From Brachypodium distachyon (Eukaryota > Streptophyta > Magnoliopsida > Poales > Poaceae), in contig NC_016132.3 in NCBI RefSeq assembly GCF_000005505.3, forward strand, positions 57,922,914-57,986,913: a stretch of DNA of 64,000 nucleotides. The letters are read 5' to 3'. The position numbers were made by a program, and so were the translations under genes. The notes under the pieces are model-generated. The model made no database searches and was not told where the DNA came from. It saw nothing but the letters and a program-made list of their open reading frames with translations. Shown piece by piece: positions 1 to 10,521 of the stretch (positions are counted from its first letter, which is position 1; every line of letters begins with the position of its first letter).

Positions 1-1080
1 AGAGCTTGGAGGCGGTATTATATAGGCTTCGTCAGTTAGCTTGATGATGACGCGTCGTCATCGATTACAACGTACTTGATCGGTTGATTATGCATGCATG
101 TGATGTGACCGGCCGGTTAATTAACCAGCTGTTAAATGTGAGAAAGATGAAGGATCTTTGTACCCATGTAACTTGATACCCTAACCATCGGGTTTGGTAG
201 AGCAGGGATATAGCTGCCAGGTTAGGCGATGTACGTGAGAGGCGTGACAGTGAACAGTGTCACTTCTTTGATGAGCCAAAAAAGCGTGTTGCTTCTCACG
301 TTAATAAGTGTCGGTCAGATTCATGCATGATCGTCTTGTCCATGCAAACTACTAGCACGCATGCGTTTTATATACGAGAAAACGACACAAAGTCTTACAA
401 ATTTTTGTTCAGGTGGGTGCATTTTCCAGTGCCCGTTCTTATTTCTTTGGTGTATGGCCCTGCAGTGTACGCTATAAATTGAGTTGAGTGCACGTGCAAA
501 TACAATATATTTTTCTGTACACAGATATTCGCGTAAACGCAAGAGTCAAGACGTACCATGTCTGATCGAGACGGCCGGCCGGAAGCGGTTTGTACGTACG
601 TTTCTCATGCAGTGCCTACAATCAAGCTTCGCGTCATATTCATATCATGTACTCGTATACTGTATATCGGCCCTCGCTGTCGGTCTGTTTATCTCCGGCC
701 GAGCCAAAATAAAATAAAATAAAATTGAGGGGATCCGAGCAATGATTTCACACATGCATGAGCTAGGTTTGATTTGTTTTATAGGACGTTTAGGGCGGAT
801 GTATGTATAGCCAGCATCTCGAGAGTCGACCCCCGTATCAAAATGCATAACGGTCGTGGTTATTAAGAGCTAGCTTGCCTATGATTGAAAGAGAGGTTAA
901 GTGGGACGGGAGTCATTTAGCCTATATCCAAATCATTTGGCATTGAGATATACCGTATGTCTGATATCTCCGCTTCTGGATATAACATGTTATATCTTCG
1001 TCATAAGTTGAACATTTAAAGTTTGATCAATTTTGTAGAAAAATGTACTAACATCTATCATATCAAATATATAGGAAACG
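1..1080. other. intergenic, no gene seen
   Basis: AT-rich spacer at the edge of the window. Open frames are short, start mostly at non-ATG codons and match no family I recognise. Around 1010-1080 there is MITE-like AT-rich text (phrases such as 'actaacatctatcatatcaaat') typical of grass Stowaway interiors, but I could not define both ends. Confidence 0.5.
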
Positions 1081-1343
1081 TATCAGTTGAAAACCTCTGT
1101 TCGGTGAAAATCTGATTTTTTTTTCATTATATCCATTAGATCTCAGATAAACTGATCACATGATGGAGTATCTAGCTATAGCTCAAATGTATTTCTCCAT
1201 GGACCTCTAATCGTGAGGACTTTTTCATAAAATGCATTTAAGTGATGAGATGTTCAGCCTCTTATGTAATCCGTTTATTTGAGATATAATGGTTAGGATC
1301 GAAAAAATTTAAGTTTTCGCTGAACAGATGTTTTCACCTGATA
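1081..1343. mobile_element. small TIR element (MITE-like), about 263 bp
   Basis: The left end (about 1081-1112) and the reverse complement of the right end (about 1312-1343) match over roughly 30 bases with few mismatches: both start TATCAG(T/G)TGAAAAC and continue through CTGTTC and G(A/C)GAAAA. The interior is AT-rich and non-coding. The size, the inverted ends and the lack of an ORF fit a non-autonomous DNA transposon. I cannot assign a superfamily because no convincing target-site duplication is visible. Confidence 0.6.
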
Positions 1344-1750
1344 GGTCACCTGCCAAATCAGTATGATATGACTACGAAGACTGATCGATCTAGGGACATT
1401 AATTGATTCATTTCTTGGAACGGACAAGTACGAATCACCAAATTAAAGTACACAACGCGATCCGTAGATGATGAAGAAAAAGCAACAATCAATTAGCAGT
1501 GAAACCGATGAGGCCCTTCACGTACATACGTACTGTAGTATTACTACGAAACATACACCGACAGTGACACACACAAAAGAACGAAGCAATAAAAACAAAT
1601 GAGATCAGCACACACCGAAAGTGCACCTTCCAAACCGGAGTAAATGAATCAAATAAAACCTCTCACACACACTTTTACGGGGTCCTCGTGATTATTAGCA
1701 GAGCCGATCACCCAATGGCATCCATGAATGCAAGGCTCTAGGTCCGGCCT

Positions 1751-2518
1751 CTAGTACTTGTGCGGGAACTTGGCCCTGATGGCGTCCACCAAGCCGCCAT
1801 CAACCTGGAGCGCCCTGGCAAGCACATCCGTCGGCAACGGCGGGGCCGCCGCAAACAACGCCTCGGCCACGGACACCGTGCCAGGAAACTGGCTGTTGAA
1901 CGCGGACAACGCCACGGCCGGCGAGCCGCCATTGTTCCGCTGGTAGTGCACGAGCCCGCGCGGGAACACGAAGAGCTCGCCCTTGCACACCGTGCGCGCG
2001 AAGAGCCTTGCGCCGGGGCCGCCGGAAGTGACGAAGCCGACGTCGAGGGAGCCCTCGAGCACGAAGAGGAGCTCCGTGGCCCGCGGGTGCGTGTGCGGCG
2101 GGTTCACGCCCCACGGCGCGTAGTCCACCCGGGACATGGACATCCCCTGCGTGTTTAAGCCCGGGAGCGCGTCGACGTTCACCGGTGTCACGGTGGAGCC
2201 GAAAGGGTTGGTGTTCGGGTTGCCGGGGACGGAGAGCGCCGCCGAGAAGAAGTCGTTTGTTGTCACGTTCTCGGGCCTCTTGCACGGGTACCCGTTCAGC
2301 CTCAACGCTGCATACATTGCATATATATGAGCGTGCCAAATATATAAGTGTATGCAATGCATGGAAGGATCACACTACTTACGGCCGTCGAGGGATTTGT
2401 AGTCGGCGACGCAGATGTCCTGGAGCATGTCGGGGTCGCCGGCCAGGGAGGGCGCGGCGAGGGCCAGGAGGAGGACGGCGGCGCAGGCGGCGAGGACCGT
2501 GAGGTGCTTGGACGCCAT
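1751..2518 (-). CDS. germin-like protein (cupin), 230 aa, two exons
   Basis: Exon 1 is 2518-2383 and exon 2 is 2307-1751; the intron (2382-2308) has a GTAAGT donor and a GCAG acceptor. Residues 1-26 are a hydrophobic secretory signal peptide, so an apoplastic protein is expected. Germin features are present: the cysteine pair C36/C54, an N-glycosylation site at N59-V-T, germin box 1 around PPHTHPRATE with metal ligands H117, H119 and E124, and box 2 GELFVFPRGLVH with H166. Germin-like proteins are hexameric Mn-binding cupins; some have superoxide dismutase or oxalate oxidase activity, which sequence alone does not settle here. Length and the single intron near codon 45 match the family. A TATA box lies 142 bp upstream of the start. 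It is a complete gene with no sign of damage. Confidence 0.93.
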
Positions 2519-2659
2519 TTGTTTTGTTAGATCTAGCTAGTGGGAAGCAGGGTACTCTTGGCCGGTGGGAACTGGGAAGTGGTGAAGCAGTAGCTAATTA
2601 GTTGAGCTCGATCGATCCAGTGATGGTGAGGACGAGGATGGAAGCAGTAGGGCGCCATG

Positions 2660-2667
2660 TATTTATA
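2660..2667 (-). promoter_or_regulatory. TATA box of the germin-like gene
   Basis: TATAAATA on the minus strand, 142-149 bp upstream of the ATG at 2518, in a GC-richer stretch than its surroundings. The distance allows a leader of about 110 bases. Confidence 0.7.
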
Positions 2668-5371
2668 GTACTGCTGCTTTGTGGCGTAAAATAGACGTGA
2701 TCGATTGGTCGATAAATGGACATGTGAGGAAGTTAATATGAGATCGATGCATATGGTCTAATGTGGCTTCGATCAATCGGATAGATAGGACCCGGCCGGT
2801 TTTAATTACGCGGCCCGTCGACAGATCATCAGAGAGGGAACCACACGGAAGTACGGATCTAAAGATGCAACTTGCCAATCTGTTTTTCAGGTTATATAGG
2901 CTGGAAAAATAAACTACATATTATTCTAAACACTAAACTCTGTTTTTCATCCCTCACGGTCACACAAGTATATATTTGCAATCCCATATTAAATGACTTT
3001 CTATTACATGTATTTAAACACTTTTTAAGCATAGCTACATTCATATTTTGACAAATTTGAATCACCAGGAAGTATTATTTTTTTAGTTATTTTGTGCCAC
3101 AACTATTAAATATGTGCTACTTTTGGTCCGACTGACCCAAAAAGCACGTGTACTTAGCTGAAAATATACTCATCTCATTTGCTAACGATCAATAAAGCAC
3201 CGAGATTTTTGCATCCTGAGATACACACATTTGCAATTCACGCAAGAATAAGTTGATCATCTAGCATGAAAATGCCTATCATCGACCGGCTACACTGTTA
3301 ATTAGAGGCACGTCGACGTCGTACGAGCAATAGATCAAGGATATATACCTTCCAGCTGTGCTGCTTCCACCCGATCGACCAAGCTCGATCGTCCCTTTTC
3401 CAACGGCACAGCGCTCGTCTCCATGTGACTGGCTAGATCGATCAATGTACAAGCATTGTATGGTATCAGGAATTAAATCGATCGATCTCCCAAAGTAGAT
3501 GAGTAGGTACACAATATATACGTACTCGCCTGATTGTCAGTCGCAAAAGATCTGAGTCTCGTGTGGATTTCCTTTTCGTACATGAGTGCGTAGGACGTAC
3601 GTATGGAGTATAAATATATAGAGGACTACACATTAATTTACCACGATGCACATAGTCAAGGCGTGGAAGGTTTAAATAATGGGCGGTACGTACGTAGTGG
3701 AGTAATTTACAACCTTGGTGGATTAAATTAAACTCTGACGTGTGTTCGTCGGTGGAGATGAGACGTATACCCAACCTTGGTAAAAAAAAAATCCGATATT
3801 TAAGATACCCAACCTTGGTGTATACATATGCATGTCCACGTGAGTCTATCGTACACACGCAAAAGAATTAAGAAGATACATACCGTACGTGCCGCCATCT
3901 GTATAGTATCCGTATCTGCGATACTCCCTCCGTTTCTAGATACTTTGCGAATCTTCTTCTTTTGCATGTGTACCGTGCAGCAACTCCTTCGTTGGTTATA
4001 CATGCATAGTGTATGGTGTTAATATCTCTATCCATCGTCGTTGATGCTATGAAAATGGCCAAACTGGCAATTTAGTCCGCATTGACAATGTCGTGGCAAC
4101 AACAACCGTGTGATCGATGGTCTAAAGAAAATCCTGGTTTCATTAAAACATCAACAGTACTGTTAACTAAAAGTCTTAAAAACACATGATCGATCGGATC
4201 CGGCCGTTAGTCTATTTGCTTCGTCATATATATATATATATATGCGTCCATGTCGGACGTTACCAACCAACCATTAATTAAAGATATAAAAAGGGCGTCA
4301 TCTTATCAGGGTTAGTTAAATAAATGCAAAAGATCGATATCATCGCACCCACAGGCTAGCTCACACCTATAGACGGCCCACACGGGTAGTCGTCCCAGAT
4401 CCCCCGCTTAAGGCGACCAATAAATAGGCCGTTCCGTTGGGATGGTGATGCACCATTTTTGGGGAAAGATTTTTTAGTGAATCTGGAACGAAACTTAAAA
4501 CATTCATATTTTACTCTGATTTCTCCAAAATTCCCCTTGGTTTCGATGATTTTGAGTGTACGATTTGGGGCCCATTAATTCTCACGTAACGTGTATTGAA
4601 CAAAAGTAGCCACGCAAGTTTTTTTAAAGGCCTTTTCTGTACAATATAACTGTAGTATTTGAACTCATACGCAAGTTGTTTATGTACATGCAACATCAAT
4701 GCTCCACCTTGTGTCCTCTCTTTAACCCCCGTATATTGAATATATAGATAATTTAAGCAGATACTCAACATCCAATTAGACTCACAGGAATTAAATATTC
4801 ATCTTTACATACATACGATAATTTGGTCACAACTCGCATAATCTTAATGAAAATCGAGCTATAATAAATATCCAGTCAGTGTGGGATACTGGAGTACAAT
4901 GCAATAGTTATAGATGTACGATATGCATGTTAATGTAAGTGCCAAAGTACGTACTCGATCACTATTGCAGTTGCAGTACTATAGGCACTAGCTAGATAGT
5001 CTTCCTTGCACGGGACCATATCTATGCATCCATGCATGGGCAATCTTTTGCATCCAAATTAAGCAAAGCAAAATTGAATGGGCATCATTTTTCTATAAAT
5101 GGACGCGCGTACGACAACATGTGTAGACTAGACATGACAATGCATGCCAAATTGCCAAGTGGGGGGAGAAAGGTACATTGTGCCAATCTGCCAATGTGTT
5201 TATTGAAGAAACTTTAGGTTTTGCCACAAGAAAACAGCGGGTCCCGTTTCAACTCTGTTTTAACTATTTGGGACCTCACTTTTTTTCATTATATTACTTC
5301 TAAAACATGGTATTATATTAATTTTAGGATAACATTATCTATCTACTTACTTTAGGGTCCCGAATATATTA
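2668..5371. other. intergenic, promoter-side spacer
   Basis: No coding region recognised. The interval contains a TATATA microsatellite near 4227-4242, a thrice-repeated 'caaccttggt' phrase at 3712-3820, and an imperfect inverted repeat at about 3850-3990 (acacacgcaaaaga... against ...tcttttgcatgtgt) with a ctccctccg fragment in its loop, probably a decayed MITE. Confidence 0.5.
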
Positions 5372-5495
5372 CTCACTCCGTCTAACAAAGGATGTCTCAA
5401 TTTTGACTAAATTTAAATGTATCTATACACTAAGTCATGTCTAGATACATTCAAATTTTGACAGACTTGAGACATACTTTGTTGAACGGAGGGAA
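5372..5495. mobile_element. Stowaway-type MITE, about 124 bp
   Basis: Terminal inverted repeats run ctcactccgtctaacaaag at the left against the reverse complement of ctttgttgaacggagggaa at the right, flanked by TA on both sides (5370-5371 and 5496-5497). This is the Tc1/mariner-derived Stowaway signature common in grasses. The interior carries inverted repeats (tgtatctata.../...tagatacat) and no ORF. Confidence 0.85.
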
Positions 5496-5852
5496 TAATA
5501 AAGGTCCATGGCAAGTTCGCGAGCAGCACGAGATTGTGGCCTCTTTGAGCAGTTTTTTTTTAGCGGAAACTTTGAGCAGAGATAATATCAACCTCCTACT
5601 GGAGGCGTTCAGAGAGTAGGCTCTTCCTTTTTTTTTTGAGAAAATAGTAGGCTCTTCCTTTGTACTCCTGCAGTATATATCCTACTGGGCCAGTTTAATA
5701 ATATCTCGTCGACAGGGGCCCAATCAGCATTGAGGGACAAGCCCAGGAGCAGCATATCTGTTGGGCTCACACAGTTGCCTGTGTTTCGGGACCAGCTAGA
5801 GTCAACCCCCCCGGTCGGCCCAACTCCGGCGGGGCAAGTCCGGCCCACGACT

Positions 5853-7143
5853 ATGCCAGGTCCCACCTGTCATGCAACCCCAAACCCGATCGATCGAGTC
5901 CCCGGCGCACGCCACGCTCGGCCGCTCGGATCATCTCGCCGGCAAGGCACTTCCAGGGACGCCAAGATCGGCAGGTTCTTCGACGCCGTGGGCGCCTTCC
6001 TCTCCGGCGGCGACAACGTCCCCTGGTGCGACAGCGACATCATCGCCGTGCGTGACCAAACCATCTAGAGATTCATAGATTCCGCAGCAAACGGAGGCTT
6101 GGCTTGACCGATCTGTTAATCGATCTGCTCTGTGATTCAGGGATGCGAGAGGGACGTGGAGGAGGCGGCGACGGAAGAGCACAGGAAGGACGGCATCATG
6201 AGGCTGTCCTGGGCGCTCGTGCACTCGAGGAGCCAGGCCGACGTCAACCGTGGGATCGGCATGCTCCAAGGTGCGGTGCGGCGCGGCATATCCCATCAGA
6301 TTCAGATCAGATGCTGCTTTCCTGATCGATCCCACTCTGCTTCAATTTAACTAATTTCATTCATGGGGGATCGATACAATGCCAGCGTCTCTGGGTGGCG
6401 GTTCCAGCAGCAGTCCGTTGCAGACGAGGGAGAAGCTCTATCTGATGGCTGTTGGGCACTACAGGAATGGCGATTACCCCAGGAGCCGCCAACTCCTCCT
6501 ACACTGCTTGGAGGTTCGCATTTTCATAATACGTATTCCTACTTGCAAGTCAACCAAATCTATATCACGCATATTTTTGTCTGAAGACTTGCCGATCGAC
6601 CTGGTGTCTACCAAACTGTCTTTTTTGTTCTGCAGACTTGTAGCAAACAGTTTTTGTTTTGTACACTGTTCAATGCCCGAGCCAGATTTTTACTGGAGAT
6701 ATGTGTGGTTCTGGAACCTGAATTTGATTTATCCTTTTGTTTGTTATATAGATTCAACCTGATTGGAGGCAGGCCCTGGCATTGAAGAAGGCAGTGGAAG
6801 ATCAAATCGGTACAGGTGAGACACACACATCTCCATTAAGAACGTCAATGTATTGACATTGACACTGTTTTCTGAATATTCCAGAGGCTGTTCCATTAGA
6901 TGCTGTCTGCAGAACTTATTCTCCTTTTTTCCCCCGTATATGCTGAAGTGGTTTATGGTGTAACAAGACAGTGAATTGTCAAAATTAAACTGAATTAAGC
7001 AGTGAAATGGCAATCAGTTCAACCACAAATTAATTGACAAGCTTCATTCATGAAATGCAGATGGCATGATTGGCATAGGAATCGCCACGACTGCCGTTGG
7101 CCTGCTGATCGGGATTGCTGCTGCTGTTGCCCGGAAGAGTTGA
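5853..7143 (+). CDS. FIS1: FIS1-type mitochondrial/peroxisomal fission protein, five exons, start uncertain
   Basis: Exons are (start)-6047, 6141-6270, 6386-6513, 6752-6815 and 7061-7143, joined in frame. The product has a TPR-like cytosolic bundle (WALVHSRSQADVNRGIGML, then LYLMAVGHYRNGDYPRSR), followed by a C-terminal transmembrane helix (GIGIATTAVGLLIGIAAAVA) and a short basic RKS tail, the tail-anchor design of FIS1, which helps recruit the dynamin fission machinery to mitochondria and peroxisomes. Plant FIS1 proteins usually begin M-D-A-K-(I/M)-G; here the codon before D-A-K-I-G (5955-5957) is AGG, not ATG. The nearest in-frame ATG upstream is 5853, which would add 34 low-complexity residues (199 aa instead of 165). 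The frame upstream is open to about 5730 with no other ATG. Either the start was lost or a longer form is made; all other exons look intact. Confidence 0.85.
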
Positions 7144-7497
7144 GATCGTAGTACTGGTCCGGTGGTCCCTGGTTGATTTTCTTGGATTTTGCTAACATCT
7201 CGGTACAATTGCTGAACTGCAACCAACAATTTCTCTTTCTTCACACTTACGCAAGTAAAGTTGATCTGCTCTAGTCCTCTCTTGTGTAAGTTCTAGAAAC
7301 AAGTTGTCATGCATGTGACTACATGACGAGTAAAACTTTCTTGTGCTCCTTAGTACAAAATAATTCAGACAAAACCGGGTGTCTTTGCTTGTAGTACGTG
7401 TGGACGCTGGACGGATCGAGAGCGGTAGAAGGAGGCTGAGAGAGACGCTTCAGCCTGTCCTTGCTTTGTGTGTGAGTACTGAGTACTATATACTCCA
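7144..7497. other. FIS1 3' flank and BAHD-1 promoter
   Basis: Non-coding. It probably holds the FIS1 3' UTR (to roughly 7300) followed by the BAHD-1 upstream region. No repeat or RNA gene seen. Confidence 0.5.
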
Positions 7498-7506
7498 TAT
7501 ATAAAA
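7498..7506 (+). promoter_or_regulatory. TATA box of BAHD gene 1
   Basis: TATATAAAA, about 117-125 bp upstream of the ATG at 7623. The following leader ends in a stretch (tagcttccctcttga... then cctcgggagg) that is almost the same as the leader of BAHD gene 2, showing that the duplication included promoter-proximal DNA. Confidence 0.65.
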
Positions 7507-7622
7507 GGAAAAGCAGCACCAGAAGGAAGTGTATCAGTGCCCAGAGCCACTTCATTATATTAGTAGCTTCCCTCTTGATACAGGTCGACGGACCGGCCGG
7601 CCTCGGGAGGAGAAGAGAATCA

Positions 7623-8930
7623 ATGGGAGCCAAGGAGGTGAAGGTGGTGGAGTCTTGCTTTCTGACGCCCGGCGACGAGACGCCTACGCATGGACTCTGG
7701 CTTTCGCCACTCGACCTCGAGCAAGTAGGCGGAGGCCACACTCCGACCGTCTATTTCTACCGTTCCGAGCCGGGCTCGGCTGGCGACTTCTTCGACGTGG
7801 CCAGACTGAAGGCGGCCATGGCGAAGGCTCTGGTTGCCTTCTACCCCCTGGCCGGCCGTCTCGGTGTTGACCGTAACGGGCGGACAGAGATCGACTGTGC
7901 TGGCCAGGGTGTACTCTTCGTCGTTGCTCACTCGGATTTCACCATTGACGACTTCAGCGATTGCCAGCCGTCGCCAGAGCTAAGGAAGCTCTTTGTTCCC
8001 CACATTGATGACTCGTCGGGCGTTGTATCCGGCATCCAGGTGACATTCTTAAAGTGTGGTGGGGTGGCCTTAGGGACGGCGCTGCACCACGTCGCTGTAG
8101 ACGGCATCAGTGCGTTCCACTTCTTCCAGACGTGGTCTGCCTTCTCTAGGAGCAATGGCGACAACGGCACCGTGTCACTGGAGCTCCCATGTCATGACCG
8201 CACCCTCCTTCGTGGGCGTTGCCCTCCCATTGTCCACCTTGATGCTCTCAAAGTTTTCTACCCCTTCAAGCTAAACCCATGTGAGCCGTTAGGAGCTATC
8301 AGCAACACGATTTTTGTCTTCTCCAACAACCAGGTTGACACTCTTAAGCGTGCTTGTGGTGGTGTGAGCACCTTCTGCGCTGTGACCGCTCATGTATGGC
8401 GGTGCATGTGCGCCGCTCGTCAGCTGCCGCCGGACACCATGACACGCCTCACCCTCATGGCAAATGTCCGAGGGAGAATAAAGCCACCGCTCCCAGCCTG
8501 CTACTTTGGTAACGCAATCATCTGGCTAACCTCTACTTGCAAGGTGAATGATGTTGTCTCGCCCTCGGAGGAGACGATGGTCTCCGTCGCCAATCAGATC
8601 AAAGGCACCATCCGCCAGATGGACGACGAGGTGGTCCATTCGGCAATCGACTACTTGGAGCTGCATGAGATGGGCAGCCGACCGGCCCCGCCTATAGGCA
8701 ACAGCCTGCCGAAGACTGAGCTGAGGGTTGTCAGCTGGCTAGGAATGCCGGTGTACGACGCAGATTTTGGGTGGGGAAAGCCGTTGATGATGTTGCGCGC
8801 CGTGGTACTCCGTGCGGGGGTCGTCTACCTCATGGACGGCAGGCAGGGGGACGGGAGCGTACAGATTGTCGTATGTATGGAGACTGCAATTCTCAACGAG
8901 TTCGAACGACTGCTATATGCATCGTTTTAG
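7623..8930 (+). CDS. BAHD acyltransferase 1 (HCT-like), 435 aa, intronless
   Basis: Single-exon ORF. The start is the ATG of MGAKEVKVVES, which aligns with the starts of the three related genes in the window. BAHD hallmarks: H156-V-A-V-D160-G, the catalytic HXXXD motif, and D381-FGWG385, the structural DFGWG motif; FYPLAGRL near residue 75 is also typical. BAHD enzymes move an acyl group from a CoA thioester to an alcohol or amine in the cytosol. The overall pattern (VKVVES start, LWLSPLDL, YFYR) resembles hydroxycinnamoyltransferase-like proteins annotated in grasses; donor and acceptor cannot be read from sequence. It is most similar to BAHD 2 immediately downstream in the same orientation, with near-identical leader text, so the two look like a recent tandem duplication. 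No frameshift or missing catalytic residue. Confidence 0.93.
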   Translation: MGAKEVKVVESCFLTPGDETPTHGLWLSPLDLEQVGGGHTPTVYFYRSEPGSAGDFFDVARLKAAMAKALVAFYPLAGRLGVDRNGRTEIDCAGQGVLFVVAHSDFTIDDFSDCQPSPELRKLFVPHIDDSSGVVSGIQVTFLKCGGVALGTALHHVAVDGISAFHFFQTWSAFSRSNGDNGTVSLELPCHDRTLLRGRCPPIVHLDALKVFYPFKLNPCEPLGAISNTIFVFSNNQVDTLKRACGGVSTFCAVTAHVWRCMCAARQLPPDTMTRLTLMANVRGRIKPPLPACYFGNAIIWLTSTCKVNDVVSPSEETMVSVANQIKGTIRQMDDEVVHSAIDYLELHEMGSRPAPPIGNSLPKTELRVVSWLGMPVYDADFGWGKPLMMLRAVVLRAGVVYLMDGRQGDGSVQIVVCMETAILNEFERLLYASF

Positions 8931-10521
8931 TATCCTCTAGGCGATGCAAGGGCCGATAGAGTAATAAAGTTTTTGCACATAAGGTTTCTTGTTTCGTTCT
9001 GCTTCAAGATTAGTGAAAGGAGACGAGCAATCTAGTGCAAGATATAACAACACCTGATTAGTGGGCTCCAGTGAACAGCAGAAGCTACATAGGTAGACAA
9101 TACGCATCTTGATCTCAAACAGAGTGCAAGAGGGAGTATGTGTCCATCTTGGATTCTAAATTAGAATGCTGTGGTACCGGAGCCCATATCAATAGAGGCC
9201 CTATGCGTCTTGATTCTGACGTAAGAAACGATGGTTCCAGATCCCGTCTTAAAAAATATAACTCTTCCAGATGCCGTCTTTACTTGCCAAGCTCGTGGTG
9301 ATCAATCCGCGGCCAATATGTGTGGGAAAAATGATGTCTTTGTCTCGTCTATCCAAACGAACTGGCAGCGGCAGCAGGACCATTAATTTCACGTTATCTT
9401 TCCCTGTCCTTCATTAAGGCACCTGTCGGCCTTGATTGGCTACTGCTCCATAGGAGTAGTACTAAAATGAAAGAAAGCACGAGAGCTAAGTGTAACCATG
9501 TCGTCCATATCCCTCTCTGTTCTCTCTCCCTTCCATTTCCTTTTTCTTCTTTTCCACCGAACTGGCCCAAAGGCCCATCTCTACCAGCCCAACTACCCGC
9601 CCTTTCTCCACTTTCCTTAACCCTTGCTTTCTTGCTCTCTCGTACCACCCGAAATATCACCAAGACCCAGCTCCCAGTCCCAGCATCGATCGGAACCTTC
9701 TCTACCGGCCATGTTTTCGGAGCAAACGTCACCGGAGCTCTTAACGTCTACCCGAGTCGACGGATTTGCTAAAAAAAATATTCGATTCGACGGTGCTCTC
9801 GATCTCTACTGGCCCGGTCGATGCATGGCGGGGGCAAGAAAACACAAAGACGGATCTTTTGCTCACATTAGCATATGGAGTAAGAGTGATCATATGCCGT
9901 ACGTGGCGTGGCTTCGAGGATCTGTCACACCATGCGTCCATGCGTATGCTAATCTGTCACACCATCTTGTTAAGATCATTACACCTTCTTTCCTGATGCA
10001 TGCGCGGAGGTTGCCAAAATTAATTAACTGGCCGACAAATCCGAGATAGAGCGGGTGATTTGTCCCTTTCTTTCGATTCCCGTACAAAGCGATCGACAAC
10101 ATCCAGACGTGAAAGCCAACGAGAATTGAGACTGGACGGAGACGGAGACAGTACTGTGCGTGCATATGCATTAAGTAGGAGATGAGAAAATCAGCTGGAG
10201 TGTGTGGTTGTATATAGGGACACGCTTCATGAATCAAATACGTGGCATGCGTTGAGTGGATCTTACCTGCAGCTGGATGATTCTCTCCATTTTTTGTAAG
10301 TTTGTATTTGTAACACTATATATCCTAGGCTAATCATGCATATGGAGTAATATATATGCTTTGCGTGAGTACCACAGCAGGGAAGAGTATTTCATACACT
10401 GCGATCTGCGACCTGAACGGCTGAACACACCAGCGCCCAGATCGAGTCCCTCAGTTAGTTGCTAGCTTCCCTCTTGAGGACCCGCCGGCGACCGGCCTCG
10501 GGAGGAAAAGAGAATCGATCA
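8931..10521. other. spacer between BAHD genes 1 and 2
   Basis: 3' UTR of BAHD 1 with an aataaa-like signal near 8960-8968, then non-coding DNA and the promoter and leader of BAHD 2. The segment at about 9665-9745 (cagcatcgatcggaacc..., ttttcggagcaaacgt) recurs diverged at about 12440-12510 downstream of BAHD 2, so the duplication unit carried flanking DNA. Candidate TATA-like stretches lie at 10316-10324 and 10350-10358. Confidence 0.55.

Noticed and set aside
3850..3990. Inverted repeat as a complete MITE
   Set aside because: Only part of the arms pair and the ctccctccg text lies in the middle, not at an end; treated as decayed sequence.
5730..5852. Possible FIS1 start at 5730
   Set aside because: The codon there is TTG, not ATG; plant translation from TTG is very unlikely. 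The first in-frame ATG is 5853.
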